Source: Bacillus sp. FJAT-25509 (lineage in GTDB: Bacteria > Bacillota > Bacilli > Bacillales > Bacillaceae_G). Taken from it: 64,000 bases of DNA. Shown one piece after another: positions 42,549-52,228 of this stretch (position 1 is its first letter; each line of letters opens with the position of its first letter). Location of the stretch: contig NZ_LJIZ01000006.1 in the NCBI RefSeq assembly GCF_001420605.1, positions 1 to 64,000 on the forward strand, in the 5' to 3' direction. The notes beneath the pieces were generated by a model that saw only the letters and a list, made by a program, of their open reading frames with translations, did no database searches and had not been told where the DNA came from. The position numbers and the translations under genes were made by a program.

Positions 42549-43853
42549 ATGTTCCGGACAATCTCCAACTTTATGCGCATTGCAGATATTAGAAAAAAAA
42601 TATTTTTTACGTTATTAATGTTAATTGTATTTCGTATTGGAACGTTTATACCTGTTCCAAACGTCAACGCCGATGTATTAGCATCACAAGATAGCTCAAG
42701 CATCTTTGGTGTTCTAAACACATTCGGTGGAGGAGCTCTTAAACAGTTCTCGATTTTTGCAATGGGTATAATGCCGTACATTACTGCTTCAATTATTATT
42801 CAGTTACTTCAAATGGACGTTGTTCCGAAGTTAACTGAATGGTCGAAGCAAGGCGAGATTGGTCGACGTAAATTGACTCAACTGACTAGATACATCACAA
42901 TTATTCTAGGTTTTGTAGAAGCAATTGGATTATCAATCAGTATGAACAATATTACTGGCGGAATGTTAATTGAAAATCCAGGTTGGTCAACCTATCTTTA
43001 TATAGCAATTGTACTAACAGCTGGAACATCTTTCTTATTGTGGTTAGGTGAGCAGATTACTGCTAAAGGTGTAGGGAACGGTATATCAGTTATCATCTTT
43101 GGCGGTATAGTTGCTGCTATACCTAATACAATGAGCCAAGTCTATCAGCAACAATTTAAAGGTGCTGGTGACGCGCTATTCTTAAACATCGTAAAAGTTG
43201 GCCTAGTTGTTTTAATTTTACTATTAGTAATCGTAGCTGTAATTTACATTCAACAAGCTAATCGTAAAATTCCAATTCAATATGCTAAACGAAACAATGG
43301 TAATAATAGCTATGTCGGAGGACAATCTACTCACTTGCCATTAAAAGTAAATGGCGCTGGGGTTATTCCGGTAATCTTCGCTGTTTCATTTTTAATTACT
43401 CCTTCAACAATTGCATCGTTCTTACCAAGTAACAATGTGACTGAATGGATTAAAACGCATTTTACGTATAACAATCCATGGGGAATGGCATTTTATTTAG
43501 TCTTGATCATTGCTTTCACATATTTTTATACTTTTGTTCAGGCTAATCCAGAGCAAATGGCTGAAAATCTTCAGAAGCAAGGTGGCTACATCCCGGGTAT
43601 TCGCCCAGGTAAGAGCACTCAAGAATATATCATTAAAGTCTTATATCGTTTAACTTTCGTAGGAGCAATTTTCTTAGCTGTCATCGCTTTATTACCAATT
43701 GTATTTGGTAAATTTGCGAACTTACCACCTTCAGCTCAAATTGGAGGAACAAGTTTACTAATCGTAGTCGGAGTTGCGCTTGAAACAATGAAACAATTAG
43801 AAAGTCAGCTTGTTAAGAGAAACTACAAAGGCTTTATTAAAGAACGAGCATAG
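42549..43853 (+). CDS. secY: SecY, protein-export channel subunit
   Basis: SecY is the pore of the Sec translocase in the cytoplasmic membrane. The 434-residue protein has ten predicted membrane helices, the SecY signature around TLLMLIVFRIGTFIPVPNVN and GMGIMP-like plug-region sequence AMGIMPYITASIIIQLL, and GGYIPGIRPGKST near the C-terminal cytoplasmic loop. It is read with rplO by close spacing (AGGTGATC inside rplO). Confidence 0.97.
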   Translation: MFRTISNFMRIADIRKKIFFTLLMLIVFRIGTFIPVPNVNADVLASQDSSSIFGVLNTFGGGALKQFSIFAMGIMPYITASIIIQLLQMDVVPKLTEWSKQGEIGRRKLTQLTRYITIILGFVEAIGLSISMNNITGGMLIENPGWSTYLYIAIVLTAGTSFLLWLGEQITAKGVGNGISVIIFGGIVAAIPNTMSQVYQQQFKGAGDALFLNIVKVGLVVLILLLVIVAVIYIQQANRKIPIQYAKRNNGNNSYVGGQSTHLPLKVNGAGVIPVIFAVSFLITPSTIASFLPSNNVTEWIKTHFTYNNPWGMAFYLVLIIAFTYFYTFVQANPEQMAENLQKQGGYIPGIRPGKSTQEYIIKVLYRLTFVGAIFLAVIALLPIVFGKFANLPPSAQIGGTSLLIVVGVALETMKQLESQLVKRNYKGFIKERA

Positions 43854-43890
43854 GGAAATATATAATTCCCTATTGCTCACCTAATATTGA

Positions 43891-44553
<663 letters not shown>

Positions 44554-44655
44554 TAATTGAACGATAAGATCGTCGTTCCTTGTGTATGACGTATTGTTGT
44601 TTCGTCAAAACTGATACTGTTATTAAAGCTTAAACATAGCTTTGCTTGGAACGAT

Positions 44656-44664
44656 TGATATAAT
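44656..44664 (+). promoter_or_regulatory. Extended -10 promoter of infA
   Basis: TGA then TATAAT (44659-44664), with no good -35. It lies in the 227-base gap between adk and infA. Confidence 0.5.
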
Positions 44665-44780
44665 ATAGGTCTTTAATAGGCCAAAATATCTCCAACATAT
44701 CAGAGCACTTTGGCTTAATGTTCCTAAGCGTATGTTTGCCTACAAGCAAGCTACTGATTTGAAGAAAGGAGAATGCCCTA

Positions 44781-45151
<371 letters not shown>

Positions 45152-45172
45152 TATAGAAGGAGGTGCACTAGA

Positions 45173-45538
45173 ATGGCTCGTATTGCTGGTGTAGATATTC
45201 CTCGCGACAAACGCGTGGTTGTTTCTTTAACTTATGTATACGGAATCGGTCGTGCAACTTCTGAAAAAATCTTAGCTGAAGCTGGTATTTCAGAAGACAC
45301 TCGTGTACGTGATTTAACAGAAGAAGAATTAGGTAAAATTCGTGAATTAATCGATAAGTTGAAAGTTGAAGGGGATCTTCGTCGTGAAGTTTCTTTAAAC
45401 ATTAAACGTCTAATCGAAATCGGTTCATATCGTGGTATTCGCCACCGTCGTAGCTTACCTGTTCGTGGTCAAAACACTAAAAACAATGCTCGTACTCGTA
45501 AAGGCCCACGCCGTACAGTAGCGAACAAGAAGAAATAA
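45173..45538 (+). CDS. rpsM: 30S ribosomal protein S13
   Basis: S13 is in the 30S head and forms bridges to L5. The 121 residues start [26 protein letters not shown] and end in the basic tail [33 protein letters not shown] precedes it. Confidence 0.98.
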   Translation: MARIAGVDIPRDKRVVVSLTYVYGIGRATSEKILAEAGISEDTRVRDLTEEELGKIRELIDKLKVEGDLRREVSLNIKRLIEIGSYRGIRHRRSLPVRGQNTKNNARTRKGPRRTVANKKK

Positions 45539-45552
45539 TATTTTTTAAGTAA

Positions 45553-45957
<405 letters not shown>

Positions 45958-46044
45958 TTTGTCTGTATAAATTTTCAAAAATTGTCTATAATGGATTATG
46001 ATATATGTTTGGCAAATATTAACAGACATCTCTTGTTGTGCACA

Positions 46045-46094
46045 ATTAGGAACTGCCTAATAGGGACTTTCGGTTAGCATGGTCTAACCGAGGG
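46045..46094 (+). promoter_or_regulatory. Two adjacent hairpins before rpoA
   Basis: ATTAGG (46045-46050), loop AACTG, CCTAAT (46056-46061); then CTTTCGGTTAG (46067-46077), loop CATGGT, CTAACCGAGGG (46084-46094). The second is 11 bp. They lie in the 166-base gap before rpoA, with a TATAAT at 45987-45992 upstream that lacks a good -35. A regulatory leader or processing signal is possible. Confidence 0.55.
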
Positions 46095-46123
46095 TTTCGA
46101 CGTTTTGAAGGAGGGTTTAAAAA

Positions 46124-47068
46124 ATGATTGAAATCGAAAAGCCGAAAATCGAAACGGTTGAGATCAGTGACGATTCCAAATATGGTAAATTCGTTATTGA
46201 ACCACTTGAGCGTGGATATGGTACAACGCTAGGTAACTCCTTACGTCGTATCCTTTTATCCTCACTTCCTGGTGCCGCTGTAACTGCTATTCAAATTGAT
46301 GGCGTGTTACATGAGTTCTCTACAGTTGAAGGTGTTGTAGAAGACGTTACAACAATTATTCTTAATGTTAAAAAACTTGCTCTGAAAATTTATTCAGACG
46401 AAGAAAAAACATTAGAAATTGATGTACGCGGTGAGGGGCCAATTACTGCAGCCGATATTACGCATGATAGCGATGTTGAAGTTCTAAATCCAGATCTTCA
46501 TATTGCAACTCTTGCTAAAGATGCTCATTTACGTATGCGTCTAACTGCTAGACGTGGACGTGGATACATCCCTGCAGATGGTAACAAAAGAGAGGATCAA
46601 GCAATAGGTGTTATTCCTATCGACTCGATTTACACTCCAGTGTCTCGTGTCACATACCAAGTTGAAAATACACGTGTGGGACAGGTTTCAAATTTCGATA
46701 AGTTAACACTTGATGTTTGGACTGACGGAAGTATTGGACCAAAAGATGCTATCGCACTTGGTTCAAAAATTCTAACTGAACACTTAAACATTTTTGTAGG
46801 TTTAACTGACGAAGCTAAAAATGCAGAAATCATGGTCGAAAAAGAAGAAGATCAAAAAGATAAAGTCCTTGAAATGACGATTGAAGAACTTGATCTTTCT
46901 GTTCGTTCATATAACTGCTTAAAGCGAGCTGGTATTAATACCGTACAAGAGCTTGCGAATAAGACAGAAGAAGACATGATGAAAGTACGTAACTTAGGTC
47001 GTAAGTCTTTAGAAGAAGTAAAACATAAGTTAGAAGAGTTAGGTCTTGGCCTACGTAAAGAAGACTGA
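46124..47068 (+). CDS. rpoA: RNA polymerase alpha subunit
   Basis: RpoA dimerises to start polymerase assembly, and its C-terminal domain touches UP elements and activators. The 314 residues have the N-terminal [22 protein letters not shown] and C-terminal helix-hairpin-helix segments [20 protein letters not shown] and [24 protein letters not shown] precedes it. Confidence 0.98.
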   Translation: MIEIEKPKIETVEISDDSKYGKFVIEPLERGYGTTLGNSLRRILLSSLPGAAVTAIQIDGVLHEFSTVEGVVEDVTTIILNVKKLALKIYSDEEKTLEIDVRGEGPITAADITHDSDVEVLNPDLHIATLAKDAHLRMRLTARRGRGYIPADGNKREDQAIGVIPIDSIYTPVSRVTYQVENTRVGQVSNFDKLTLDVWTDGSIGPKDAIALGSKILTEHLNIFVGLTDEAKNAEIMVEKEEDQKDKVLEMTIEELDLSVRSYNCLKRAGINTVQELANKTEEDMMKVRNLGRKSLEEVKHKLEELGLGLRKED

Positions 47069-47152
47069 TTGTAGCTTCTATAAAGGGAGAGGCGTTCTCT
47101 TCATGTCTATATGACCCAATTTTGATACTACTTACAAAGGAGGGAACTAGAA

Positions 47153-47515
47153 ATGGGATACAGAAAATTAGGACGTACTAGCTCACAACGTAAAGCTATG
47201 TTACGTGACTTAGCTACTGATTTAATTATCAACGAACGTATTCAAACTACTGAAACTCGTGCGAAGGAGTTACGTTCAGTTGTTGAAAAAATGATTACTT
47301 TAGGTAAACGTGGAGACTTACATGCTCGTCGTCTAGCTGCTGCTTACATCCGTAATGAAGTTGCTAACGCTGAAAATGGTCAAGACGCTTTACAAAAATT
47401 ATTTGCTGACATCGCTCCTCGTTACACAGAGCGCCAAGGTGGATACACTCGTATCGCAAAAATTGGTCCTCGTCGTGGAGACGCAGCACCAATGGTTGTT
47501 ATCGAATTAGTTTAA
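47153..47515 (+). CDS. rplQ: 50S ribosomal protein L17
   Basis: The 120-residue product starts [25 protein letters not shown], the L17 signature, and ends [17 protein letters not shown]. It is the last gene of the alpha operon and a strong terminator follows. AAAGGAGGG precedes it. Confidence 0.98.
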   Translation: MGYRKLGRTSSQRKAMLRDLATDLIINERIQTTETRAKELRSVVEKMITLGKRGDLHARRLAAAYIRNEVANAENGQDALQKLFADIAPRYTERQGGYTRIAKIGPRRGDAAPMVVIELV

Positions 47516-47526
47516 TATTCGAATAC

Positions 47527-47572
47527 AAAAGGGCTCGACGTTTCTAGTAAACATGTCGTTGCCCTTTTTTTC
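47527..47572 (+). terminator. Rho-independent terminator after rplQ
   Basis: AAAAGGGC (47527-47534) pairs with GCCCTTTT (47561-47568), with CGAC/GTCG pairing inside, and a run of Ts. It ends the ribosomal super-operon. Confidence 0.9.
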
Positions 47573-47628
47573 TGTTTACTTTTAGACTATTATATATCTA
47601 TAAACAATGAGAAATTATAGGTGAACAA

Positions 47629-48471
47629 ATGAGAAAAGATAGTATTAAAGTAGATAACATATCTTTTAAATACCCACAGGCACAATCAAATGCAGTTCAT
47701 TCGGTATCATTTAATATAAAGGAAAATGAATGGATCGCTATTGTAGGTCGAAACGGATCAGGAAAGTCAACGCTTGCTAAACTTTTAAATGGACTGATAT
47801 TACCTGAAGAAGGACAAATTGTGATTGATGAGGAAATTAGCTTATCAGAAGAAACAATTTGGGATGTTCGAAAGAAAATAGCGATGGTATTTCAAAATCC
47901 AGATAATCAGTTTGTAGGTACGACAGTAATAGATGATATTGCATTTGGTTTAGAAAACCATGGGATAGAGAAAAAAGAAATGGATCGTCGAATTGAAGAA
48001 GTTTTAAACATCGTCAATATGAACGAATTTGTACTCCATGAGCCACACTCTCTATCTGGTGGTCAAAAACAAAGAGTAGCAATAGCAGGAGCATTAGCAA
48101 TTCAACCAAGTATATTAATATTAGATGAAGCTACATCGATGTTAGATCCTTTCGGTAGAAAAGAAGTAATCGAGACAATTCGTGATTTACATAAAGATAT
48201 TAATATGACTGTTATTTCGATTACTCATGATATAGAAGAAGCAATACATGCAGACCGTATTTTAATTATGCACGATGGTCATTTAGTTCAAAGCGTAACT
48301 CCAGAAGAACTTTTAAAAACAGAGTTTTCTTTAGAGTCGCTTGGATTAGCATCTCCTTTTACAAATAACCTTTCTAGTTTATTAATCGAAAAAGGTTTAC
48401 CTTTGAGACAAGACCATCTAGAGCAAGAAAGCTTGGTGAGCGAATTATGCAAATTACTTTTGAAAAAGTAG
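47629..48471 (+). CDS. ecfA1: EcfA1, energy-coupling factor transporter ATPase
   Basis: EcfA1 and EcfA2 form the ATPase pair that powers group II ECF vitamin transporters, with EcfT and a separate S component. The 280-residue ABC protein has Walker A GRNGSGKST, signature LSGGQKQRVAIAGAL, Walker B ILILDEATSMLD and a C-terminal EcfA extension. Its end overlaps ecfA2 by 25 bases. No promoter is clear. No S component (substrate binder) gene is in the window, so the substrates are set by genes elsewhere. Confidence 0.96.
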   Translation: MRKDSIKVDNISFKYPQAQSNAVHSVSFNIKENEWIAIVGRNGSGKSTLAKLLNGLILPEEGQIVIDEEISLSEETIWDVRKKIAMVFQNPDNQFVGTTVIDDIAFGLENHGIEKKEMDRRIEEVLNIVNMNEFVLHEPHSLSGGQKQRVAIAGALAIQPSILILDEATSMLDPFGRKEVIETIRDLHKDINMTVISITHDIEEAIHADRILIMHDGHLVQSVTPEELLKTEFSLESLGLASPFTNNLSSLLIEKGLPLRQDHLEQESLVSELCKLLLKK

Positions 48472-49313
48472 GCTATACTTATCAGCCGAAAACACCTTTC
48501 GAGCATCGCGCTCTTTATGATATTGATGTTACGATACCTGAAGGGTCATATTATGCTGTAATTGGTCACACAGGCTCAGGTAAATCTACTTTTCTGCAAC
48601 ATTTAAATGGCCTCTTACAACCAACAGAGGGCATCGCTAAAATAGACGATATTACCCTTTTATCAGATAAGAAAAACAAGAATTTAAAATCATTAAGAAA
48701 AAAAGTAGGCTTAGTTTTTCAGTTTCCCGAGCAGCAATTATTTGAAGAAACTGTAGAGAAAGATATTTGCTTTGGTCCAATGAATTTTGGTGTATCTGAA
48801 GATGAGGCAAAAAAAAGAGCTAAAGATCTAATTGAAAAAGTAGGCTTAAGTGAAGAATATTTATTGAAGTCACCATTTGAATTAAGTGGTGGACAAATGC
48901 GAAGGGTTGCTATTGCTGGTGTTTTAGCAATGGAACCAGAAGTTTTAGTATTGGATGAACCAACTGCTGGTCTTGATCCTAGTGGTCAAAAGGCTTTAAT
49001 GGATATGTTTTATCAATTGCATAAAGAAAAAGGCCTGACGATCATTTTGGTGACGCATAGCATGGAAGATGCAGCGAGATATGCGGATACGATTCATGTA
49101 CTTCAAAAAGGGACTACGTATTTAAAAGGAAGCCCTTTAGAAGTATTCTCTTATGAAAAGGAATTAGAGGAAATTGGATTACAAATTCCACTTTCTTTAA
49201 AATTCCATCAAGAACTAAATCAAAAATTAGGTATTAAAGAAAAAGCTACAAGTCTAACAATCGAACAACTCGCTAATTATATAGCGAATCTTTATAATGG
49301 GGAAACAAAATGA
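48447..49313 (+). CDS. ecfA2: EcfA2, energy-coupling factor transporter ATPase
   Basis: This is the second, different ATPase of the ECF module. The 288-residue protein has Walker A GHTGSGKST, the signature LSGGQMRRVAIAGVLAM and Walker B VLVLDEPTAGLD, and aligns from MQITFEKVGYTYQPKTPFEHRAL. It starts inside ecfA1 and its stop overlaps the ecfT start (ATGA). Confidence 0.96.
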   Translation: MQITFEKVGYTYQPKTPFEHRALYDIDVTIPEGSYYAVIGHTGSGKSTFLQHLNGLLQPTEGIAKIDDITLLSDKKNKNLKSLRKKVGLVFQFPEQQLFEETVEKDICFGPMNFGVSEDEAKKRAKDLIEKVGLSEEYLLKSPFELSGGQMRRVAIAGVLAMEPEVLVLDEPTAGLDPSGQKALMDMFYQLHKEKGLTIILVTHSMEDAARYADTIHVLQKGTTYLKGSPLEVFSYEKELEEIGLQIPLSLKFHQELNQKLGIKEKATSLTIEQLANYIANLYNGETK

Positions 49314-50104
49314 ATAGTCTAATTATCGGAAAATATATTCCAATCGATTCACTTATTCATCGTCTAGATGCTAGAGCAAAACTACTTACAATGTTCATTT
49401 TTATTTGTATCGTTTTCTTTGCAAATAATTTTATAACATACGGTATTTTATTTTTATTTTCAATTGTAGCAGTACTGCTATCAAGAGTACCTTTTAATTA
49501 TTATTTAAAAGGATTAAGAGCAATCTGGTTGATCGCAGTGTTTACGTTTTTATTGCATGTTTTTACAAATAAAGAGGGACCACTAATTTATCATTTTGGA
49601 TGGGTCGATATTCATAAAGAAGGAATTATTCAAGGTATTTATATATCAGTAAGATTTTTTCTTTTAGTTTCAATTACTACTTTACTGACATTAACAACAA
49701 ATCCAATCGAAATTACCGATGGTCTTGAGTCATTATTTAACCCATTTAAAAGGTTTGGTTTACCTGTGCATGAAATGGCTTTAATGATGTCAATTTCACT
49801 ACGATTCATTCCTACGCTTATGGAAGAGACTGAGAAGATTATGAAGGCACAATCGTCCAGAGGAGTGGATTTCTCTTCAGGACCTATTAAAGATCGGTTA
49901 AAGGCATTGGTCTCTTTACTTGTGCCATTATTTATTCATTCATTTAAACGGGCTGAAGACTTAGCAGTTGCGATGGAAGCTAGAGGTTACCAAGGCGGAG
50001 ATGGAAGATCAAAGTTTCGTGTTATGAAGTGGCATTTACGGGATACAGCATGCTTTGTTGTATTACTGATATTATTTTTACTATTATTGTTTTTACGTAA
50101 GTAA
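49310..50104 (+). CDS. ecfT: EcfT, energy-coupling factor transmembrane subunit
   Basis: EcfT links the ATPases to the S component in the membrane. The 264-residue protein has hydrophobic helices around 25-60, 70-85, 105-125 and at the C terminus, and two cytoplasmic coupling motifs, SSRG (in AQSSRGVDF) and EARG (in AMEARGYQGG), the usual ARG-type signatures. It completes the ecfA1-ecfA2-ecfT module. Confidence 0.96.
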   Translation: MNSLIIGKYIPIDSLIHRLDARAKLLTMFIFICIVFFANNFITYGILFLFSIVAVLLSRVPFNYYLKGLRAIWLIAVFTFLLHVFTNKEGPLIYHFGWVDIHKEGIIQGIYISVRFFLLVSITTLLTLTTNPIEITDGLESLFNPFKRFGLPVHEMALMMSISLRFIPTLMEETEKIMKAQSSRGVDFSSGPIKDRLKALVSLLVPLFIHSFKRAEDLAVAMEARGYQGGDGRSKFRVMKWHLRDTACFVVLLILFLLLLFLRK

Positions 50105-50116
50105 TGGAGATAAGTT

Positions 50117-50860
50117 ATGAATCGAATTAAATGTATAATTTCATATGACGGCACACAATTTAATGGCTACCAAGTTCAACCTAATCAGAGAACAGTCCAA
50201 ACGGATATTGAGAAGGTTCTAACAAAAATGCACAAAGGGAATCCAATAAGAATCCACGCATCTGGTAGGACAGATACAGGGGTCCACGCAGTAGGACAAG
50301 TAATTCATTTTGATAGTGAATTTGTGCTTCAACCAGAGCAATGGAAAAGGGCATTAAATGCACAATTACCTAAAGATATAAATGTTAAATTTGTAGAGAT
50401 CGTTGATGATAATTTTCATTCTAGATTTGATGTCGTTCGAAAAGAATACCGTTATTTTATTTGGAATGAAAAAGACGAAAATGTTTTTTCTAGAAACCAT
50501 CATTATTTTTTTCCTTTTGACCTAAATACTGTTAAAATGCAAGAAGCATTGGATTGCTTACTAGGTACACATGATTTTAGTTCCTTTTGTGCATCAAATA
50601 CGGATATAAAGGACAAAGTACGAACGATTTATAAAGGAAGTATTAATAAAACAGATCAAGGGATTGTCATCGCTCTTGAAGGAAATGGTTTTCTTTATAA
50701 TATGGTTAGAATAATTGTTGGAACATTAATTGAAGTGGGGCAAGGAAAGCGTGATGTAAAAAGTGTTAAAAACGCATTATTAGCACGTGATCGAGCCAAG
50801 GCTGGTAAGACTTCACCGCCTAATGGCCTGTTTTTATGGAAAGTTGATTATAACAACTAA
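50117..50860 (+). CDS. truA: TruA, tRNA pseudouridine(38-40) synthase
   Basis: TruA makes pseudouridine at positions 38-40 of the anticodon arm. The 247-residue protein starts with ISYDGTQFNGYQVQPN and has the catalytic aspartate D53 in GRTDTGVHAVGQV. The end GLFLWKVDY is typical. It sits between ecfT and rplM, as in B. subtilis. Confidence 0.97.
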   Translation: MNRIKCIISYDGTQFNGYQVQPNQRTVQTDIEKVLTKMHKGNPIRIHASGRTDTGVHAVGQVIHFDSEFVLQPEQWKRALNAQLPKDINVKFVEIVDDNFHSRFDVVRKEYRYFIWNEKDENVFSRNHHYFFPFDLNTVKMQEALDCLLGTHDFSSFCASNTDIKDKVRTIYKGSINKTDQGIVIALEGNGFLYNMVRIIVGTLIEVGQGKRDVKSVKNALLARDRAKAGKTSPPNGLFLWKVDYNN

Positions 50861-50878
50861 TCCTGGTGTAACATTTGC

Positions 50879-50907
50879 TTGACATTAGAAGGTATAAAGT
50901 TTAATAT
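50879..50907 (+). promoter_or_regulatory. SigA-type promoter of rplM-rpsI
   Basis: Perfect -35 TTGACA (50879-50884), 17 bp, TAATAT (50902-50907). The start near 50914 leaves a leader of about 105 nt. Confidence 0.75.
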
Positions 50908-50913
50908 TAAATA

Positions 50914-51000
50914 CGGTATTGTTTTAAGAACCACGATTAGCCCCGGAACCAGTCGTGTTAAAGATAAACAATAAAAACAATTTTACTTTATGTATATTGT
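50914..51000 (+). promoter_or_regulatory. Ribosomal protein L13 leader RNA
   Basis: The rplM leader contains CACGATT (50932-50938) pairing with AGTCGTG (50951-50957), closing a loop with GCCCCGG. L13 leader RNAs at this place are a known family in bacilli and are thought to bind L13. I assign it by location and hairpin; the limits are approximate. Confidence 0.7.
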
Positions 51001-51017
51001 ATTAGGAGGAAAATAGA

Positions 51018-51455
51018 ATGCGCACAACTTATATGGCAAAAGCTAGCGAAGTTGAACGTAAGTGGTTCGTTGTAGACGCTGAAGGAAAAACTTTAGGTCG
51101 TCTTGCAACTGAAGTAGCTACTTTACTTCGCGGTAAGCACAAACCAACTTTCACACCACACGTTGATACAGGTGATAACGTAATCATCATCAACGCTGAG
51201 AAAGTTGAATTAACAGGAAACAAATTAAACAATAAAATTTACTACCGTCATACAATGTATGCTGGTGGTTTAAAAGAGCGTACAGCTTTAGAAATGCGTA
51301 CTAACTACCCAGTTAAAATGCTTGAGTTAGCTGTTAAAGGTATGCTTCCAAAAGGACGTCTTGGACGTGCTCAAATTAAAAAATTACACGTGTATGCTGG
51401 TAACGAGCATCCACACCAAGCACAAAAACCAGAAGTTTACGAACTTCGCGGATAA
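51018..51455 (+). CDS. rplM: 50S ribosomal protein L13
   Basis: L13 is an early 50S assembly protein. The 145 residues start [34 protein letters not shown] and contain [19 protein letters not shown] and the [15 protein letters not shown] end. AGGAGG precedes it. rpsI follows after 21 bp. Confidence 0.98.
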   Translation: MRTTYMAKASEVERKWFVVDAEGKTLGRLATEVATLLRGKHKPTFTPHVDTGDNVIIINAEKVELTGNKLNNKIYYRHTMYAGGLKERTALEMRTNYPVKMLELAVKGMLPKGRLGRAQIKKLHVYAGNEHPHQAQKPEVYELRG

Positions 51456-51476
51456 TTATAAAAGGAGGGCATTCAC

Positions 51477-51869
51477 ATGGCACAAGTACAATACTATGGC
51501 ACAGGACGTCGTAAAAGCTCAGTAGCTCGTGTACGTTTAGTTCCTGGCGAAGGACGCGTTATCATTAACGGTCGTGATTTTGAAGATTACATCCCATTCG
51601 CTGCATTAAGAGAAGTTGTTAAACAACCACTTGTTGCAACTGAAACATTAGGTAGCTATGATATTTTAGTAAACGTTAACGGTGGTGGATACACTGGTCA
51701 AGCTGGTGCAATTCGTCACGGTATCTCAAGAGCATTATTACAAGTTGATCCTGAATACCGCGGAACTTTAAAACGCGCTGGATTATTAACTCGTGATGCA
51801 CGTATGAAAGAGCGTAAAAAATACGGTCTTAAAGGTGCACGTAGAGCTCCTCAGTTCTCAAAACGTTAA
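51477..51869 (+). CDS. rpsI: 30S ribosomal protein S9
   Basis: S9 extends its tail to the P-site tRNA. The 130 residues have [17 protein letters not shown] and end [16 protein letters not shown], whose last arginine contacts the P-site anticodon. AAAGGAGGG precedes it; a terminator follows. Confidence 0.98.
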   Translation: MAQVQYYGTGRRKSSVARVRLVPGEGRVIINGRDFEDYIPFAALREVVKQPLVATETLGSYDILVNVNGGGYTGQAGAIRHGISRALLQVDPEYRGTLKRAGLLTRDARMKERKKYGLKGARRAPQFSKR

Positions 51870-51886
51870 TTTTTATTTATACGTTC

Positions 51887-51922
51887 AAAACTCCTCTCCA
51901 CTTTGTGGACAGGAGTTTTTTA
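51887..51922 (+). terminator. Rho-independent terminator after rpsI
   Basis: AAAACTCCT (51887-51895) pairs with AGGAGTTTT (51911-51919), with TCCA/TGGA inside across one C-C mismatch, and a T tail. Confidence 0.9.
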
Positions 51923-52134
51923 TTTTGCAGGTTTATTTGATCATGTGTAAACCTGATATCCACTATTTTCAATCCTCTCCCGTAACTGTACTTCCTTTTC
52001 TCTTATCTTTCCTTTGATGATGAACAGGACTTTGTAATTTTTACCTGTCTGTTGTTATTTCAAAATGAAGCTCCTCATTGTTTAAATGCAGGTCATTTAA
52101 CCTTTTTGAAACTTTTTATATTTATTTTAAAAGT
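51923..52134. other. Gene-free stretch before the gltP regulatory region
   Basis: About 210 AT-rich bases with no acceptable gene. The only structure seen is TTAAATG (52082-52088), loop CAGGT, CATTTAA (52094-52100), followed by CCTTTTTG, a small hairpin that could be an operator or weak terminator. It may be upstream regulatory DNA of the symporter operon. Confidence 0.5.
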
Positions 52135-52160
52135 GTTTGTAGGTTTTTGTATTGTTTTGT
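52135..52160 (+). promoter_or_regulatory. Three tandem hexamers, likely GlnL-type response-regulator sites
   Basis: GTTTGT (52135-52140), TTTTGT (52145-52150) and TTTTGT (52155-52160) are each separated by 4 bases, a strict 10-bp period on one face of DNA. TTTTGT-N4-TTTTGT is the direct repeat that I recall being described for B. subtilis GlnL. A GlnL-like regulator is encoded at 58301-59233. The repeats cover the -35 region of the putative gltP promoter, as an activator site would. Confidence 0.7.
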
Positions 52161-52169
52161 AGGTTTGCA

Positions 52170-52175
52170 TATAAA
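52170..52175 (+). promoter_or_regulatory. Putative -10 element of gltP
   Basis: TATAAA (52170-52175), 9 bases after the last hexamer. No consensus -35 exists at 17 bp, consistent with an activator-dependent promoter. Confidence 0.4.
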
Positions 52176-52201
52176 ATTAGTTATGTATTTCATTTATATG
52201 T

Positions 52202-52216
52202 TTGAAAGCGTTAACA
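52202..52216 (+). promoter_or_regulatory. cre site for CcpA
   Basis: TTGAAAGCGTTAACA fits every position of the cre consensus WTGNAANCGNWWNCW. It lies after the putative promoter and 13 bases before the gltP ATG, where CcpA would act as a roadblock. Predicts repression of the aspartate operon by glucose. Confidence 0.85.
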
Positions 52217-52228
52217 AGGGGGATTTAT

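Noticed and set aside
44556-44578. Inverted repeat GAACGA...TCGTTC after adk as a terminator
   Set aside because: The stem is short with alternative pairings and there is no T run behind it.
52137-52168. Reading the gltP upstream repeats as an 11-mer TTTGTAGGTTT pair
   Set aside because: Two such 11-mers exist, but the 10-bp-spaced TTTTGT hexamers explain the periodicity better and fit a known regulator site.
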